Shown here one piece after another: positions 25,335 through 34,535 of a DNA stretch of 64,000 nucleotides; within the stretch, counting starts at the first letter, position 1, and every line of letters starts with the position of its first letter. The notes beneath the pieces were generated by a model, which worked only from the letters and a program-made list of their open reading frames with translations, was not told the origin of the DNA and searched no databases. Both the position numbers and the translations under genes were made by a program. This stretch comes from CAXMRP01 sp965216515 (GTDB lineage Bacteria > Pseudomonadota > Alphaproteobacteria > Rhizobiales > Afifellaceae). The stretch is taken from assembly GCA_965216515.1 (NCBI GenBank), contig OZ244173.1, positions 1,612,001-1,676,000 on the forward strand, given 5' to 3'.

Positions 25335-26144
25335 ATGGACAGGTTCAAGCAGCTGTTTGGAAACAAAAAACCGGTTATCGCCATGGTTCATCTGGGCGCC
25401 TTGCCCGGGGCGCCCCTGTTTGATGCGGACGGAGGCCCGGATCGACTTGTCGATCTCGCGGCCGCAGATCTGAAGGCGTTGCAGGATGCCGGATTCGACG
25501 CGGTCATGTTCGGCAACGAGAACGACCGTCCCTACGAGTTTCGCGTCGACTGCGCCTCAACGGCAACCATGGCTTACGTTATCGGCCGCCTGAGCGACCG
25601 CATCGACATACCCTTCGGCGTCAACGTGCTTTGGGATCCGATGAGCACGGTCGCCCTTGCCGCGGCGACAGGCGCGCATTTCGTGCGCGAGATTTTCACC
25701 GGCACATATGCCTCCGACATGGGACCCTGGACCCCGGATGCCGGCAAGGCGATGCGGTATCGCGAGCGTCTCGGGCGGCCGGATCTGGCGATGCTGTTCA
25801 ATGTGTCAGCCGAATTCGCCGATTCGCTGGACCGGCGGCCATTGCCCGACCGGGCCAGAAGTGCAGTCTTCTCCAGCATCCCCGATGCTGTCCTCGTCTC
25901 CGGTCAGATCACCGGCGAGGCGGCCGCGCTGTCCGACCTGGAAGCCGTCAAGGCGGTGCTGCCGGACACCCCGGTTCTGGCCAATACCGGTGTGAAGCAC
26001 GAGACGGTTGCCGATGTTCTGCGTATCGCCGATGGCTGTATCGTCGGCTCGTCGCTGAAGGTCGATGGCGACACATGGAATCCCGTCGATCCCGAACGCG
26101 CCGCCGATTTCATGGCCCGCGCCCGGTCCGCGAGGCAATCATGA
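25335..26144 (+). CDS. BtpA/SgcQ-family TIM-barrel protein
   Basis: 269 residues. The family start VIAMVHLGALPGAPL, the central FGNENDRPYE and GVNVLWDPMSTVALAAATGAHFVR region, and the terminal IVGSSLKVDGDTWNPVD are typical of BtpA, named for photosystem I biogenesis in cyanobacteria, and of E. coli SgcQ from a cryptic sugar operon. In heterotrophs its reaction is unknown; the fold suggests an aldolase, epimerase or nucleosidase-like enzyme. It overlaps the M42 peptidase homologue by ATGA, and the same two families occur together in the E. coli sgc cluster, which supports a joint sugar-related role. Confidence 0.87.
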   Translation: MDRFKQLFGNKKPVIAMVHLGALPGAPLFDADGGPDRLVDLAAADLKALQDAGFDAVMFGNENDRPYEFRVDCASTATMAYVIGRLSDRIDIPFGVNVLWDPMSTVALAAATGAHFVREIFTGTYASDMGPWTPDAGKAMRYRERLGRPDLAMLFNVSAEFADSLDRRPLPDRARSAVFSSIPDAVLVSGQITGEAAALSDLEAVKAVLPDTPVLANTGVKHETVADVLRIADGCIVGSSLKVDGDTWNPVDPERAADFMARARSARQS

Positions 26145-27226
26145 CGGACCGTCTGCGCGCCGACCTCGCCGACCTCATGGCGATCCCCGGGCTTTCCGGT
26201 CACGAGGATCGCGTTCGCCACGCGATTGCCGCAAAGCTCACCGAAACCGGCGTAAACGCACGGTCCGACGTCCTCGGCAACCTGATCGCGACCTTTCCCG
26301 GATCCGAGCCGTCGGTGATGCTTTTCACACATATGGACCAGCTCGGCTTCGTTGTCCGAAAGATAGAAGCGGACGGCTTCATCCGCCTCGAACGCGTTGG
26401 CGGCGTACCGGAACGGGCGCTGCCGAGCCAGGAAATCATGATCTGTATCGGCGAGGGTCGCGATCGATACGGCATCATCGCCAACAAAAGCCACCACGCC
26501 ACGGCGGCGGAGGAGAAATACCAGGTCGTCGCCTATCGCGATCTTTATGTTGACGCGGGATTTTCTTCAGCCGCGGACGCCGAGGCCGCAGGCGTTCATG
26601 TTGGCACACCGGTCGTCTACGCGCCGGGGTCCTTCCAACTCGGCGAACACCGCATCACCGGCACCGCCGTCGACGACCGGGCCGGCTGTGCCGTGCTTGT
26701 CGAATGCGCCCGCGCCCTGAGCGAACGCAAGGACGGCCCCACTGTTCACCTCGTCTTCTCCGTTCAGGAAGAATTCAATCTGCGCGGCGCCGTGGCCGCT
26801 GCACAAGCGCTGCAGCCGAAAATCGCCATTCAACTCGACCTGATGCTGGCCTGCGACACACCGGATATGGCGGCGCGCGGCGAGATGCGCCTCGGCGGCG
26901 GCCCCGGCATTTCGCTCTACTCCTTCCACGGCCGCGGCACGCTGAACGGCGTAATTCCCCATCCGGCCATGGTTCGGCTTTTCGAGGACACGGCCCGAGC
27001 CGCCGACATCCCCCTGCAACGAAGCGCCCAGACCGGCGTGCTGACCGATCTCAGTTATGTCCAGCTTGTCGGCGAGGGCGTCGCTGGCATCGATATCGGC
27101 TTTCCGATGCGCTATTCGCATTCAAGCCGCGAAGTGGTCGACCTCCGCGATCTCCGGCAATTGACCACGCTCATAGGCGCCGCCCTCCCCCGGATCACGC
27201 CCGACTTCGAATTGAACCGTGATTGA
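26141..27226 (+). CDS. M42-family metallo-aminopeptidase homologue, SgcX-like
   Basis: 361 residues from the ATG in an ATGA overlap with the BtpA-like gene; the frame extends far upstream, but that part is a shadow of btpA. Two-metal ligands of the M42/M20 fold are all present: H in MLFTHMDQLG, D in TAVDDRAGC, EE in FSVQEEFNLRG, D in LACDTPD, H in RYSHSSREVVD. Such proteins are annotated as glutamyl aminopeptidase or endoglucanase M. The sugar context and resemblance to E. coli SgcX argue for hydrolysis of a small amide or glycoside linkage in the catabolised compound rather than for protein breakdown; that is inference. Confidence 0.87.
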   Translation: MTDRLRADLADLMAIPGLSGHEDRVRHAIAAKLTETGVNARSDVLGNLIATFPGSEPSVMLFTHMDQLGFVVRKIEADGFIRLERVGGVPERALPSQEIMICIGEGRDRYGIIANKSHHATAAEEKYQVVAYRDLYVDAGFSSAADAEAAGVHVGTPVVYAPGSFQLGEHRITGTAVDDRAGCAVLVECARALSERKDGPTVHLVFSVQEEFNLRGAVAAAQALQPKIAIQLDLMLACDTPDMAARGEMRLGGGPGISLYSFHGRGTLNGVIPHPAMVRLFEDTARAADIPLQRSAQTGVLTDLSYVQLVGEGVAGIDIGFPMRYSHSSREVVDLRDLRQLTTLIGAALPRITPDFELNRD

Positions 27227-27319
27227 CGCCACTGCACCCCGCCGGCGCAAGACGCCGATGATCCGGTTGCCATCCCCCCGCGAGCGGGCGTTCACGACGA
27301 CAGGAACAAGGCGCACCTC

Positions 27320-28816
27320 ATGACCTACACCCTCGGTATCGATATCGGCACGTATGAATCCAAGGGCGTCCTTGTCGATGGCGATGGCGCGATCGCCGGA
27401 CGCGCCGCCCGCGCCCACAAGATGCTGGTTCCGCAGCCGGGTTGGGCGGAACATCGGGCAAACGAGGACTGGTGGGGCGATTTCGTTCACATCTGCCGGG
27501 CACTGCTGCGGGAAACCGGCATCGCAGCCGGCGATATCTCCGCCATCGCCACAAGCGCCATCGGCCCGTGCATGTTGCCGGTCGATGCCGATGGCGAACC
27601 ATTGATGAATGCCGTGCTCTACGGTGTCGATACCCGGGCGGAAAAGGAGGTAGTGGCGCTCACCGAGCGGATCGGCGGGGATATCCTGCTGGAACGTTGC
27701 GGCAATGCGCTCACCACCCAATCGGTCGGGCCGAAAATTCTCTGGCTGAAGAACAACCGCCGGAGCGTGTTCGACAAGGCCGAACATATCCTCACTTCGA
27801 CCTCGTTCTTGGTGCGCAAGCTGACCGGCGAGACGGTTATCGATCACTATACCGCGGCCAATTTCGGTCCGCTCTACGACATCGAAACGCTCCGCTGGAC
27901 GACCGATCTCGCGGACGACATCGTCGATCCCGGCAAACTGCCGCGGATCGTGTGGTCCGGCGAAATCGCCGGTCAGGTAACCAGCCAAGCCGCCGAAGAA
28001 ACCGGGCTTGCACCCGGCACCCCGGTAACCGCCGGTACCGTCGATGCCGCAGCCGAGGCGCTCAGCGTCGGGGTGACCGGCAGTGGCGACATGATGATCA
28101 TGTACGGCTCCACGATCTTCATGATCATGCTCGCAGCAGAGCCGGTCCGCGATCCGCGGTTGTGGTATGCGCCCTGGCTGTTTGAGGGTCAGCACGCCTC
28201 CATGGCCGGGCTCGCCACCAGCGGCACTTTGACCCACTGGTTTCGCGACCAGCTCGCCCGCGACCTCGATCCCGGCCAAGCCTTCCCGCATCTGTCGAAG
28301 GAAGCGGAAAGTTCGCCCAAGGGCGCGAACGGCCTGCTGATGCTGCCCTATTTCTCCGGCGAGCGGACACCCATCCACGATTCCTACGCCAAAGGCTGCC
28401 TGTTCGGGCTCGACCTGACCCACACGCGTGCCGACATGTATCGCGCGCTCCTGGAGGGAATCGCCTTTGGCACCGGCCACGTGTTCGAAACCTACCGCGA
28501 AATCGGCCACCCGCCGCGCCGGCTGCTCGCCGTTGGCGGCGGCACCAACAATGCGGTGTGGTGTCAGGCAACCTCGGACATATCCGGTCTCGATCAGACG
28601 ATCTGCGAAAAGACGTTCGGCGCCAGCTATGGCGACGCCTTTCTGGCCGCGTTGGCGACCGGCGCTGTCAATATTGACGATATCCATCGTTGGAACCCGG
28701 TATCGCGAACGGTTCACGCCGCACCCGATCCCGTCTACGACCGGCGCTATGAGCTGTTTCGCAGACTGTACGAACAAACAAAGGATATCGCACACCAGAT
28801 CGGAAGGCCGGCGTGA
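27320..28816 (+). CDS. FGGY-family carbohydrate kinase (xylulokinase-like)
   Basis: 498 residues. The N-terminal phosphate-1 motif LGIDIGTYESKGVLVD, the catalytic-domain motif AGTVDAAAEALSVG with its aspartate, and the C-terminal AVGGGTNNAVWCQATSD, LEGIAFG and GASYGDAFLAA are all typical. Phosphorylation of a ketose or polyol is expected. It is closest in form to xylulokinase, but the family switches substrate easily. Its stop overlaps the next gene (GTGA), whose product resembles hexulose-6-phosphate isomerases, so this kinase probably makes that enzyme's phosphosugar substrate. Confidence 0.9.
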   Translation: MTYTLGIDIGTYESKGVLVDGDGAIAGRAARAHKMLVPQPGWAEHRANEDWWGDFVHICRALLRETGIAAGDISAIATSAIGPCMLPVDADGEPLMNAVLYGVDTRAEKEVVALTERIGGDILLERCGNALTTQSVGPKILWLKNNRRSVFDKAEHILTSTSFLVRKLTGETVIDHYTAANFGPLYDIETLRWTTDLADDIVDPGKLPRIVWSGEIAGQVTSQAAEETGLAPGTPVTAGTVDAAAEALSVGVTGSGDMMIMYGSTIFMIMLAAEPVRDPRLWYAPWLFEGQHASMAGLATSGTLTHWFRDQLARDLDPGQAFPHLSKEAESSPKGANGLLMLPYFSGERTPIHDSYAKGCLFGLDLTHTRADMYRALLEGIAFGTGHVFETYREIGHPPRRLLAVGGGTNNAVWCQATSDISGLDQTICEKTFGASYGDAFLAALATGAVNIDDIHRWNPVSRTVHAAPDPVYDRRYELFRRLYEQTKDIAHQIGRPA

Positions 28817-29367
28817 GGGCGCTCGCCGGCCAGGCATTGGCGGAACTCGGCCAGGTCCTGTCCGGGATAGACGAGGGCGCCGTCGCCCGTGCTTGTGAGA
28901 CGATCGCCGGCGCCGGCAAGATTGTCGTTTGCGGCTGCGGGCGCGAAAGGCTTCAACTGAACGGTTTCGCCATGCGGTTGTTCCATCTCGGCCGTTCCGT
29001 GGCCGTGGTCGGTGACATGACCGCACCGCCGGTCGGCCCGGGCGATCTGCTGATCGCTTCCGCCGGCCCGGGGGAGCTGGCGACGGTGGCCGCGATCATG
29101 GGCCGGGCGAAGGACGCCGGGGCCGGCATCCTGTTTCTGACCGCCGCTCCACACACACCGAGCGCGACAATTGCCGATCAGGTCCTGGCCATCCCCGCCC
29201 AGACCATGGCGAGCGACACGGGCGAAGCGGCGACCTCGGTCCTTCCCATGGGATCGCTCTACGAGGGCGCGCTGTTCGTCCTGTTCGAGATCATGGTCCT
29301 GATGCTGCGCGACCGGTTTGGCCAGACGGCGCAGACCATGCGCGCCAACCACACCAATCTGGAATAG
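28813..29367 (+). CDS. 6-phospho-3-hexuloisomerase-like SIS-domain protein
   Basis: 184 residues from a GTG overlapping the FGGY kinase stop. It is a single SIS domain with the phosphosugar loop GCGRERLQ, the serine-rich strand ASAGPGELATV, the acid EAATSVLPMGSLYEG and the C-terminal tail MRANHTNLE, as in PHI (HxlB) proteins. PHI converts D-arabino-3-hexulose 6-phosphate to fructose 6-phosphate in formaldehyde fixation, where it partners HPS (HxlA). No HxlA-like gene is visible here, so it probably isomerises another ketose phosphate formed by the FGGY kinase. The gene ends six bases before a convergent permease gene. Confidence 0.83.
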   Translation: MRALAGQALAELGQVLSGIDEGAVARACETIAGAGKIVVCGCGRERLQLNGFAMRLFHLGRSVAVVGDMTAPPVGPGDLLIASAGPGELATVAAIMGRAKDAGAGILFLTAAPHTPSATIADQVLAIPAQTMASDTGEAATSVLPMGSLYEGALFVLFEIMVLMLRDRFGQTAQTMRANHTNLE

Positions 29368-29373
29368 GCCGGC

Positions 29374-30315
29374 CTACTTCACCGCCCCGGCGGCCATCCC
29401 CTTGATGATGTAGCGCTCCAGCACGATACCGATGACGACGAGCGGCGCGATCGCCGCTGTCGACAGAGCTGCCATCGCCCACCAGTTGATCCCCTGCGAT
29501 CCGGTCTGGCTGGCCAGCATCACCGGCAGCGTCTTGGCATCGGTGCTGGTCAGCAGCGCCGCAAAGAAATACTCGTTCCAGCACAACACCAGCGACAGGA
29601 TGAAGGCGGCGACCATGCCGGGCAGTGCGATCGGCAGCACAATCTGGATGAACGCACCCCAGACCGAAAGGCCGTCGACCAGCGCCGCCTCCTCCAGTTC
29701 CACAGGGATGTTGGAGAATTGGTCGCGCATGATCCAGATGACGATCGGCAGCACCATCAATGTGTAAAGCAGGATCAGTCCGATCCGGCTGTCCAGGAGG
29801 TCGAGCTGCTTGTAGAGCACAAGGAACGGCAAGGCGAGCACCACCGGCGGCAGAATCAGCTGGCTCAGGAAGAAAAACGAAATGTCGGAATTCTTCATGA
29901 AACCGAACCGGTACGAAAAACGCGACAGGCCATAGGCCGCCAGCGATCCCAGGACAACCGCCAGTGTCGAAGCGCTCAGCGATGTGATGACGCTGTTGGC
30001 AAATCGCTTCAGGAATTCCTCCCGCACGGTCGACACTTCGAAAATCGTTTCGGGCGAAAGCCCCAGGGAGCGCCAGCCGAGCCATTTGGGCGTGAAGTCC
30101 CACCACGGCACCATGTGGCCGCGCATGACGTTGGGCGCGATCTTGAAGGACGTGGTGACTGTCCAGTAGATCGGGAACAGGCAGATGACCGTCCACAGTA
30201 TCAGGACCCCGTAGATCAGGATCCGTTTCGTGTACCATTTGGCCCGGAAATTGCGATCCGACTCACCGTCGGTGAAAATCGGCCGCGCCTTGTCGCCGAC
30301 AGCCGCACCGCTCAT
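29374..30315 (-). CDS. Carbohydrate ABC transporter permease, MalG-like
   Basis: 313 residues, about six helices, with the coupling motif EEAALVDGLSVWGAFIQIVLP of CUT1 sugar permeases. A charged lead of about 35 residues precedes the first helix. It starts in an ATGA overlap with the MalF-like permease and is last in the minus-strand transporter operon. With that partner it forms the channel for the sugar bound by the lipid-free periplasmic protein encoded at 31510-33156. Confidence 0.9.
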   Translation of the reverse strand: MSGAAVGDKARPIFTDGESDRNFRAKWYTKRILIYGVLILWTVICLFPIYWTVTTSFKIAPNVMRGHMVPWWDFTPKWLGWRSLGLSPETIFEVSTVREEFLKRFANSVITSLSASTLAVVLGSLAAYGLSRFSYRFGFMKNSDISFFFLSQLILPPVVLALPFLVLYKQLDLLDSRIGLILLYTLMVLPIVIWIMRDQFSNIPVELEEAALVDGLSVWGAFIQIVLPIALPGMVAAFILSLVLCWNEYFFAALLTSTDAKTLPVMLASQTGSQGINWWAMAALSTAAIAPLVVIGIVLERYIIKGMAAGAVK

Positions 30316-31436
30316 TGCTGCACCAGTCCCATGCGCCGGACGAACCGGTTGGCAAAGCTCAAGAGCGCCGTCACCGATATGACGATCAGCACCAGATACA
30401 CCATGGCCAGCAGCGTTCCATAGCCAACGTTCGAACGGTCACGATATTCCCGGAAAATGAAGCTGGTCACCGAATCCGTGGCCCCGCCCGGCCCGCCGGA
30501 GGTGACGTTGATAATGATGTCGGCCAGCTTGAGCTTGAAGATGATGCGGATGACGACGGCCGTGATGCTGACCGGCAACATCAGGGGAAAGATCACCTGC
30601 CAGAAGCTCTGCCAGGGCTTGGCGCCGTCCACCTTGGCAGCCTCCAGCACCTCCCGGTCGAGCGACTGGAGGCCGGCGAGCAGCATGATCATCATGAACG
30701 GGATGAACGTCCAGGCGTCCATCGCCATGATCGTGAACCGCGCAATCTCCGGGGACCCGAAGAAGGAGGGCGACTCCCAGCCCAGGAACTTGGCAAACGT
30801 CGACAGCGGCCCGAAGCGGATTTCCATCATCGACTTGCCGACCATCCAGCTGACGGCGACCGGGCTCAGCATCAGCGGCAGCAGAAACGCCACCCGGAAG
30901 AACTTGCGCGCGCGGATCTGGGAATTCAGCAGCAACGCCATGGCGAAGGCGATCGCATATTCGACGACAATCGCCAGCACGTAATAGACCATGTTCTTGA
31001 GCGCGTTCCAGTAGAACGGGTCGGTCCACATCTGCCGCACATTGTCCAATCCGTTGAACTTCCGCCCCTCCAGGGACGAAAGGTTCCAGTCCGAAAACGA
31101 GATGGAAAGGCCGAAGAGCAGCGGAAAAACCACCAGCGACACAACGAACAGCACTGCCGGCAGCACGAACAGGGTCCGCTTGCCCTGCTCGCCGCGGACC
31201 AGCACCTGGGCGACGCAAAGCGCCACGGCCCATAGCATATAGGCGTAGAGCACCGGCCGCCAGTTGGTGAAACCTGTTTCGATCACTTCGCCATCGTGCA
31301 GTCCCTGGATCACCGCCAGCACGATCAGGAGAGCGAAGCTGCCCCATACAAGCAGGCGGCCGGCCAGCACGCGGCCCGGCGACAACGTGTCCGACGTAAC
31401 CACATGAAGGAGGTCACCCTGGGTTTTGGCGGCCAT
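30312..31436 (-). CDS. Carbohydrate ABC transporter permease, MalF-like
   Basis: 374 residues. Two extra N-terminal helices and a cytoplasmic lead make it longer than minimal CUT1 permeases. The coupling motif EVLEAAKVDGAKPWQSFWQV is clear, and the pattern FSDWNLSSLEGRKFNGLDN before the permease core is common in MalF-like sugar permeases. It lies 73 bases after the binding-protein gene and overlaps the MalG-like gene by ATGA. The pair should be powered by the UgpC/MsmK-like ATPase encoded divergently at 33483. Confidence 0.9.
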   Translation of the reverse strand: MAAKTQGDLLHVVTSDTLSPGRVLAGRLLVWGSFALLIVLAVIQGLHDGEVIETGFTNWRPVLYAYMLWAVALCVAQVLVRGEQGKRTLFVLPAVLFVVSLVVFPLLFGLSISFSDWNLSSLEGRKFNGLDNVRQMWTDPFYWNALKNMVYYVLAIVVEYAIAFAMALLLNSQIRARKFFRVAFLLPLMLSPVAVSWMVGKSMMEIRFGPLSTFAKFLGWESPSFFGSPEIARFTIMAMDAWTFIPFMMIMLLAGLQSLDREVLEAAKVDGAKPWQSFWQVIFPLMLPVSITAVVIRIIFKLKLADIIINVTSGGPGGATDSVTSFIFREYRDRSNVGYGTLLAMVYLVLIVISVTALLSFANRFVRRMGLVQQ

Positions 31437-31509
31437 GTCCGGATATGCGCTCTAAAGGATCGAGGTGGACCGGCGGCGTCGACGCCGCCGGCCCGATTTG
31501 CGTTGGAAT

Positions 31510-33156
31510 CTACATGCCCAGCGAGGCTTTGTAGAGCGCGACCTGGTTGTCGCGACCGATCTGGTCGGTGATCTTCTCCCAGGCCGCCGCGATGGCATCG
31601 GCCGTCTCCTGCGCCGAGCCGTACTGCCCGGCAAAGCCCTTGGCAAGCTCGTCCTCGGCGACCGAATAATACTGGAAGATGCCCGGAATACGCGGCTCGA
31701 TGGCGGCATTGGGGTGGTTGTAGGAATCCGCGTTCGATCCCAGATAATCCTCCACGAATGCGCGGTCGTAACCGGCCTCCTCCCATTCGTCGTAGTTGAA
31801 GTGGGAGTTGCGGTAGGGCTGGAACCCGGACGGGTAGGCCGTCGTCCACAGGGACAGATCCTTGCCGCCCAGATGCGCCGCCGCCGACCAGGCTGCCTTG
31901 CGCTTCTTGTCGTCGCCCGTCACCCGGCTGGTCACGTACACGCCCCAGCCGATATAGGCCATGTTCGGCGCGAAGTTCTCCTTGTCTTCCCAGGCGCCGG
32001 ATTGGGAATTGTACACCCGTTTGGCGCCGGGATTGATGGAGAACCCGACCACGTCGCCCACCACCGACGTATCGGACGTGCGCGCATTGGAGCCCACATC
32101 GCCCCACCAAGTGAGCATCGATCCGGTACCGGCCAGGAATTGCTGAAACGCGGTGGTGCCCGGATCGGCGTTGATCTGGTCGGCCGGATAGGCACCCTCC
32201 GTCGCGATCAGATCCATGACGTCCTGGATCGCCTGCACCCAGGCCGGATTGTTGACCCGCGGCTTCATGGTGTCCGGATCGAACAGCCACGCCGGATCGT
32301 CCGGGTGCTTGGCATAGGCCGACGCCCGGTCTTCCAGGAAGTAGAAGCCGAATCCGCCCCATCCTTTCAGCGGATCGAGGAACCCGTGGGCCGGCAGACC
32401 GGTCAGCGGATCGGTCTTGCCGACGAGTTTCCTGGAAACCTCGTTCACATCCTCCCAGAAGCGCGGGGCCTCGGCCATGCCGCTAACGGAGCCGTCGCCG
32501 AAATAGTCCTTGCGGTAGGCGAAGGTGTGGCAATCGCCATCGATCGTGATCCGGTAGGTCTTGCCGTCCCACGTGCCGACGGGCGGCTTCAGATAGTCGA
32601 CCAGGTCATCCCCGTCGATCTGCGCCATCACCCAGTCGGGCATTTCGTCGAGAAGACCGCGTCCCGCCGTGTCGCCCTCAAACGGCGCACCCATTTCGAT
32701 GATGTCGTAATCGACGGTGCCGGTGGCGATCGATTGTTGCAGCCTGGCATTGTAGTCGGCCTGGGCCAAGTCGATCCATTCGATCTTGGCGCCCGTATAG
32801 GCCTCCCATGGCTTCAGGAAGCCGCGGAACAGGAAGTTGTGCAGGTTCTGGTTGTTGAGGCCCATGAATGTCAGCTCAACGCCGGCAAACTCGCCTTCCT
32901 GGACCCGTTCCTTCGTCGGGCCGAGGCAAAGCTCGCCGACCTTCTGCCAGTCGGCATCTGTCGGCGACCCCTTGCCCACACCCGGGATCTTCAGGATTTC
33001 CGCGCGCAGGCCACCCTGTGCGAAGGCCGAACCGGTCAGTGTGCCGAGACCGCTGGTCGATGCGGCGGCAAGAGCGCCAACACCGGCTGCGCCTTTCAGC
33101 ACGTTGCGCCGGTTCGCCCGCATCGCGAGCATTTGGTTGTAGATTTCGGTTTTCAT
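31510..33156 (-). CDS. Sugar ABC transporter substrate-binding protein with Tat signal
   Basis: 548 residues from the ATG at 33156, behind a strong GGAGGAAG; longer starts are not needed. The N terminus has a twin-arginine signal (RANRRNVLKGAAG, then an alanine-rich core ending in SAFAQ), so it is probably exported folded. The body is a large type 2 periplasmic binding fold of the family-1 extracellular solute-binding class, similar in size to binding proteins for oligosaccharides or polyols. It is the first gene of the transporter operon. Ligand is unknown; the surrounding enzymes suggest a sugar or glycosylated compound. Confidence 0.88.
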   Translation of the reverse strand: MKTEIYNQMLAMRANRRNVLKGAAGVGALAAASTSGLGTLTGSAFAQGGLRAEILKIPGVGKGSPTDADWQKVGELCLGPTKERVQEGEFAGVELTFMGLNNQNLHNFLFRGFLKPWEAYTGAKIEWIDLAQADYNARLQQSIATGTVDYDIIEMGAPFEGDTAGRGLLDEMPDWVMAQIDGDDLVDYLKPPVGTWDGKTYRITIDGDCHTFAYRKDYFGDGSVSGMAEAPRFWEDVNEVSRKLVGKTDPLTGLPAHGFLDPLKGWGGFGFYFLEDRASAYAKHPDDPAWLFDPDTMKPRVNNPAWVQAIQDVMDLIATEGAYPADQINADPGTTAFQQFLAGTGSMLTWWGDVGSNARTSDTSVVGDVVGFSINPGAKRVYNSQSGAWEDKENFAPNMAYIGWGVYVTSRVTGDDKKRKAAWSAAAHLGGKDLSLWTTAYPSGFQPYRNSHFNYDEWEEAGYDRAFVEDYLGSNADSYNHPNAAIEPRIPGIFQYYSVAEDELAKGFAGQYGSAQETADAIAAAWEKITDQIGRDNQVALYKASLGM

Positions 33157-33482
33157 CAAACTTCCTCCGGTAAATTGTAACTGCGCGGCCATTCAGGTTG
33201 TGTTTTCGCTCCCGCCCCTTCGGGTTTTTTTTCGGCCTGTCAGCTCCCGCCCATGAAGACCGAAGCTAACCGCTTTCCACGACTGGACAAATCGCAACAG
33301 CACCTTGATAACACAAGCGAGTATGGACCAAGCAGGAATGCTGTCAACCAATCTCGGCACGTCGGCATCCCGGTGCCGCGTTCGTCGGCGGCAGGCACGG
33401 AGACAGACGCCGGCAGCACATGGACAGGTTGCTCCGCGTCAGCTAATCCTCAGCAAAAACCGGAAGCGGGAACGGGGGTGAA
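33157..33482. promoter_or_regulatory. Divergent promoter region between binding-protein operon and ATPase gene
   Basis: This 326-base spacer holds no convincing gene. It separates the minus-strand transporter operon from the plus-strand ATPase gene and so must contain both promoters. Visible features are a T8 run after CCCGCCCCTTCGGG at 33211-33232 and a GGGAACGGGGG stretch before the ATPase start. No gene for a dedicated regulator lies in the carbohydrate locus. Confidence 0.45.
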
Positions 33483-34529
33483 ATGGCCCAGGTCAGGGTT
33501 CGGGAACTCTACAAGTCGTATGGGAACGTCGAGGTCATTCACGGCGTCGATGTCGACATCGCCGATGGCGAGTTCGTCGTTCTTGTCGGACCCTCAGGAT
33601 GCGGGAAATCGACGCTGCTGCGCATGATTGCGGGGCTGGAGGACATAACGGGCGGAACGATCGAGATCGGCGAGCGCGTGGTGAACAATCTTCCGCCGGC
33701 TGACCGCGACATCGCCATGGTGTTCCAGAGCTACGCGCTCTATCCCCACAAGACCGTCGCCGCCAACATGGCCTTTGCCCTGAAGCTCAGGAAAACGGAT
33801 CCCGCCATTATTGCCGAGCGTGTCGACCAGGCCGCCGAAATCCTTGGCCTCAAACCCTATCTGAAGCGCTATCCCCGTCAGCTTTCCGGCGGCCAGCGCC
33901 AGCGCGTCGCCATGGGCCGGGCCATCGTCCGCAATCCCCAGGTTTTCCTGTTTGACGAACCTCTCTCCAATCTCGATGCCAAGCTGCGCATCCAGATGCG
34001 CACGGAAATCAAGGAGTTGCACCAGCGGCTGAAGACGACCACCGTGTTCGTCACCCACGACCAGATCGAGGCGATGACCATGGCCGACAAGATTGTCGTC
34101 ATGCAGGACGGCCTGATCGAACAGGTCGGCACGCCGCTGGAAATCTACGACAGGCCGCAAAACACATTTGTCGCGACATTCATCGGCGCACCGTCCATGA
34201 ACCTCCTTGAGGCGACCGGCGACAACGGGGCGGTCAAGATCGGCGACCACACCCTGCCGCTTGCCAACGGCGGCGCCGAGGCCGGCCGGCCGGTCCGTTA
34301 CGGCATACGCCCCGAACATCTGGACCTGGCGGATGACGGATTTCCCGCTACGATATCCGTCGTCGAGCCGACCGGGTCGGAAACTATCCTGTTTTTGAAA
34401 TTCGGCGCCAATGACTTGGTGGCGGTATTTCACGAGCGCCATGAATTCAGCCCGGGCCAGGAAATCCGCCTCAGCCCCCGTGGCGACCAGGCGCATATTT
34501 TCGACGCCGAGAGCGGTCAGCGGCTGTAG
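33483..34529 (+). CDS. Sugar ABC transporter ATPase, UgpC/MsmK-like
   Basis: 348 residues. Walker A GPSGCGKST, signature LSGGQRQRVAMGRAI, Walker B VFLFDEPLSNLDAKLR and the switch FVTHDQIEAMTMADK are intact, followed by the C-terminal OB-type (TOBE) regulatory domain with YGIRPEHLDL of the MalK/UgpC group. It energises the MalF/MalG-like permeases encoded on the other strand. In several bacteria one such ATPase serves more than one sugar importer, so sharing is possible. It is followed six bases later by an esterase gene. Confidence 0.92.
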   Translation: MAQVRVRELYKSYGNVEVIHGVDVDIADGEFVVLVGPSGCGKSTLLRMIAGLEDITGGTIEIGERVVNNLPPADRDIAMVFQSYALYPHKTVAANMAFALKLRKTDPAIIAERVDQAAEILGLKPYLKRYPRQLSGGQRQRVAMGRAIVRNPQVFLFDEPLSNLDAKLRIQMRTEIKELHQRLKTTTVFVTHDQIEAMTMADKIVVMQDGLIEQVGTPLEIYDRPQNTFVATFIGAPSMNLLEATGDNGAVKIGDHTLPLANGGAEAGRPVRYGIRPEHLDLADDGFPATISVVEPTGSETILFLKFGANDLVAVFHERHEFSPGQEIRLSPRGDQAHIFDAESGQRL

Positions 34530-34535
34530 GGATCG

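Noticed and set aside
25335..26144. BtpA as evidence of photosynthesis
   Set aside because: The family is widespread in non-phototrophs, and no photosynthesis gene is in the window.
27122..29026. Open frame of 634 codons on the minus strand
   Set aside because: It is antisense to the FGGY kinase and SIS genes, has no recognisable motif, and mirrors their codon bias; the plus-strand genes have complete family signatures.
31465..33180. Open frame of 571 codons on the plus strand
   Set aside because: Antisense to the sugar-binding protein, whose Tat signal and strong ribosome-binding site support the minus strand.
33211..33232. T8 run after a short hairpin as a terminator
   Set aside because: The stem is only four bases, and no plus-strand gene ends before it; it lies in a divergent promoter region.
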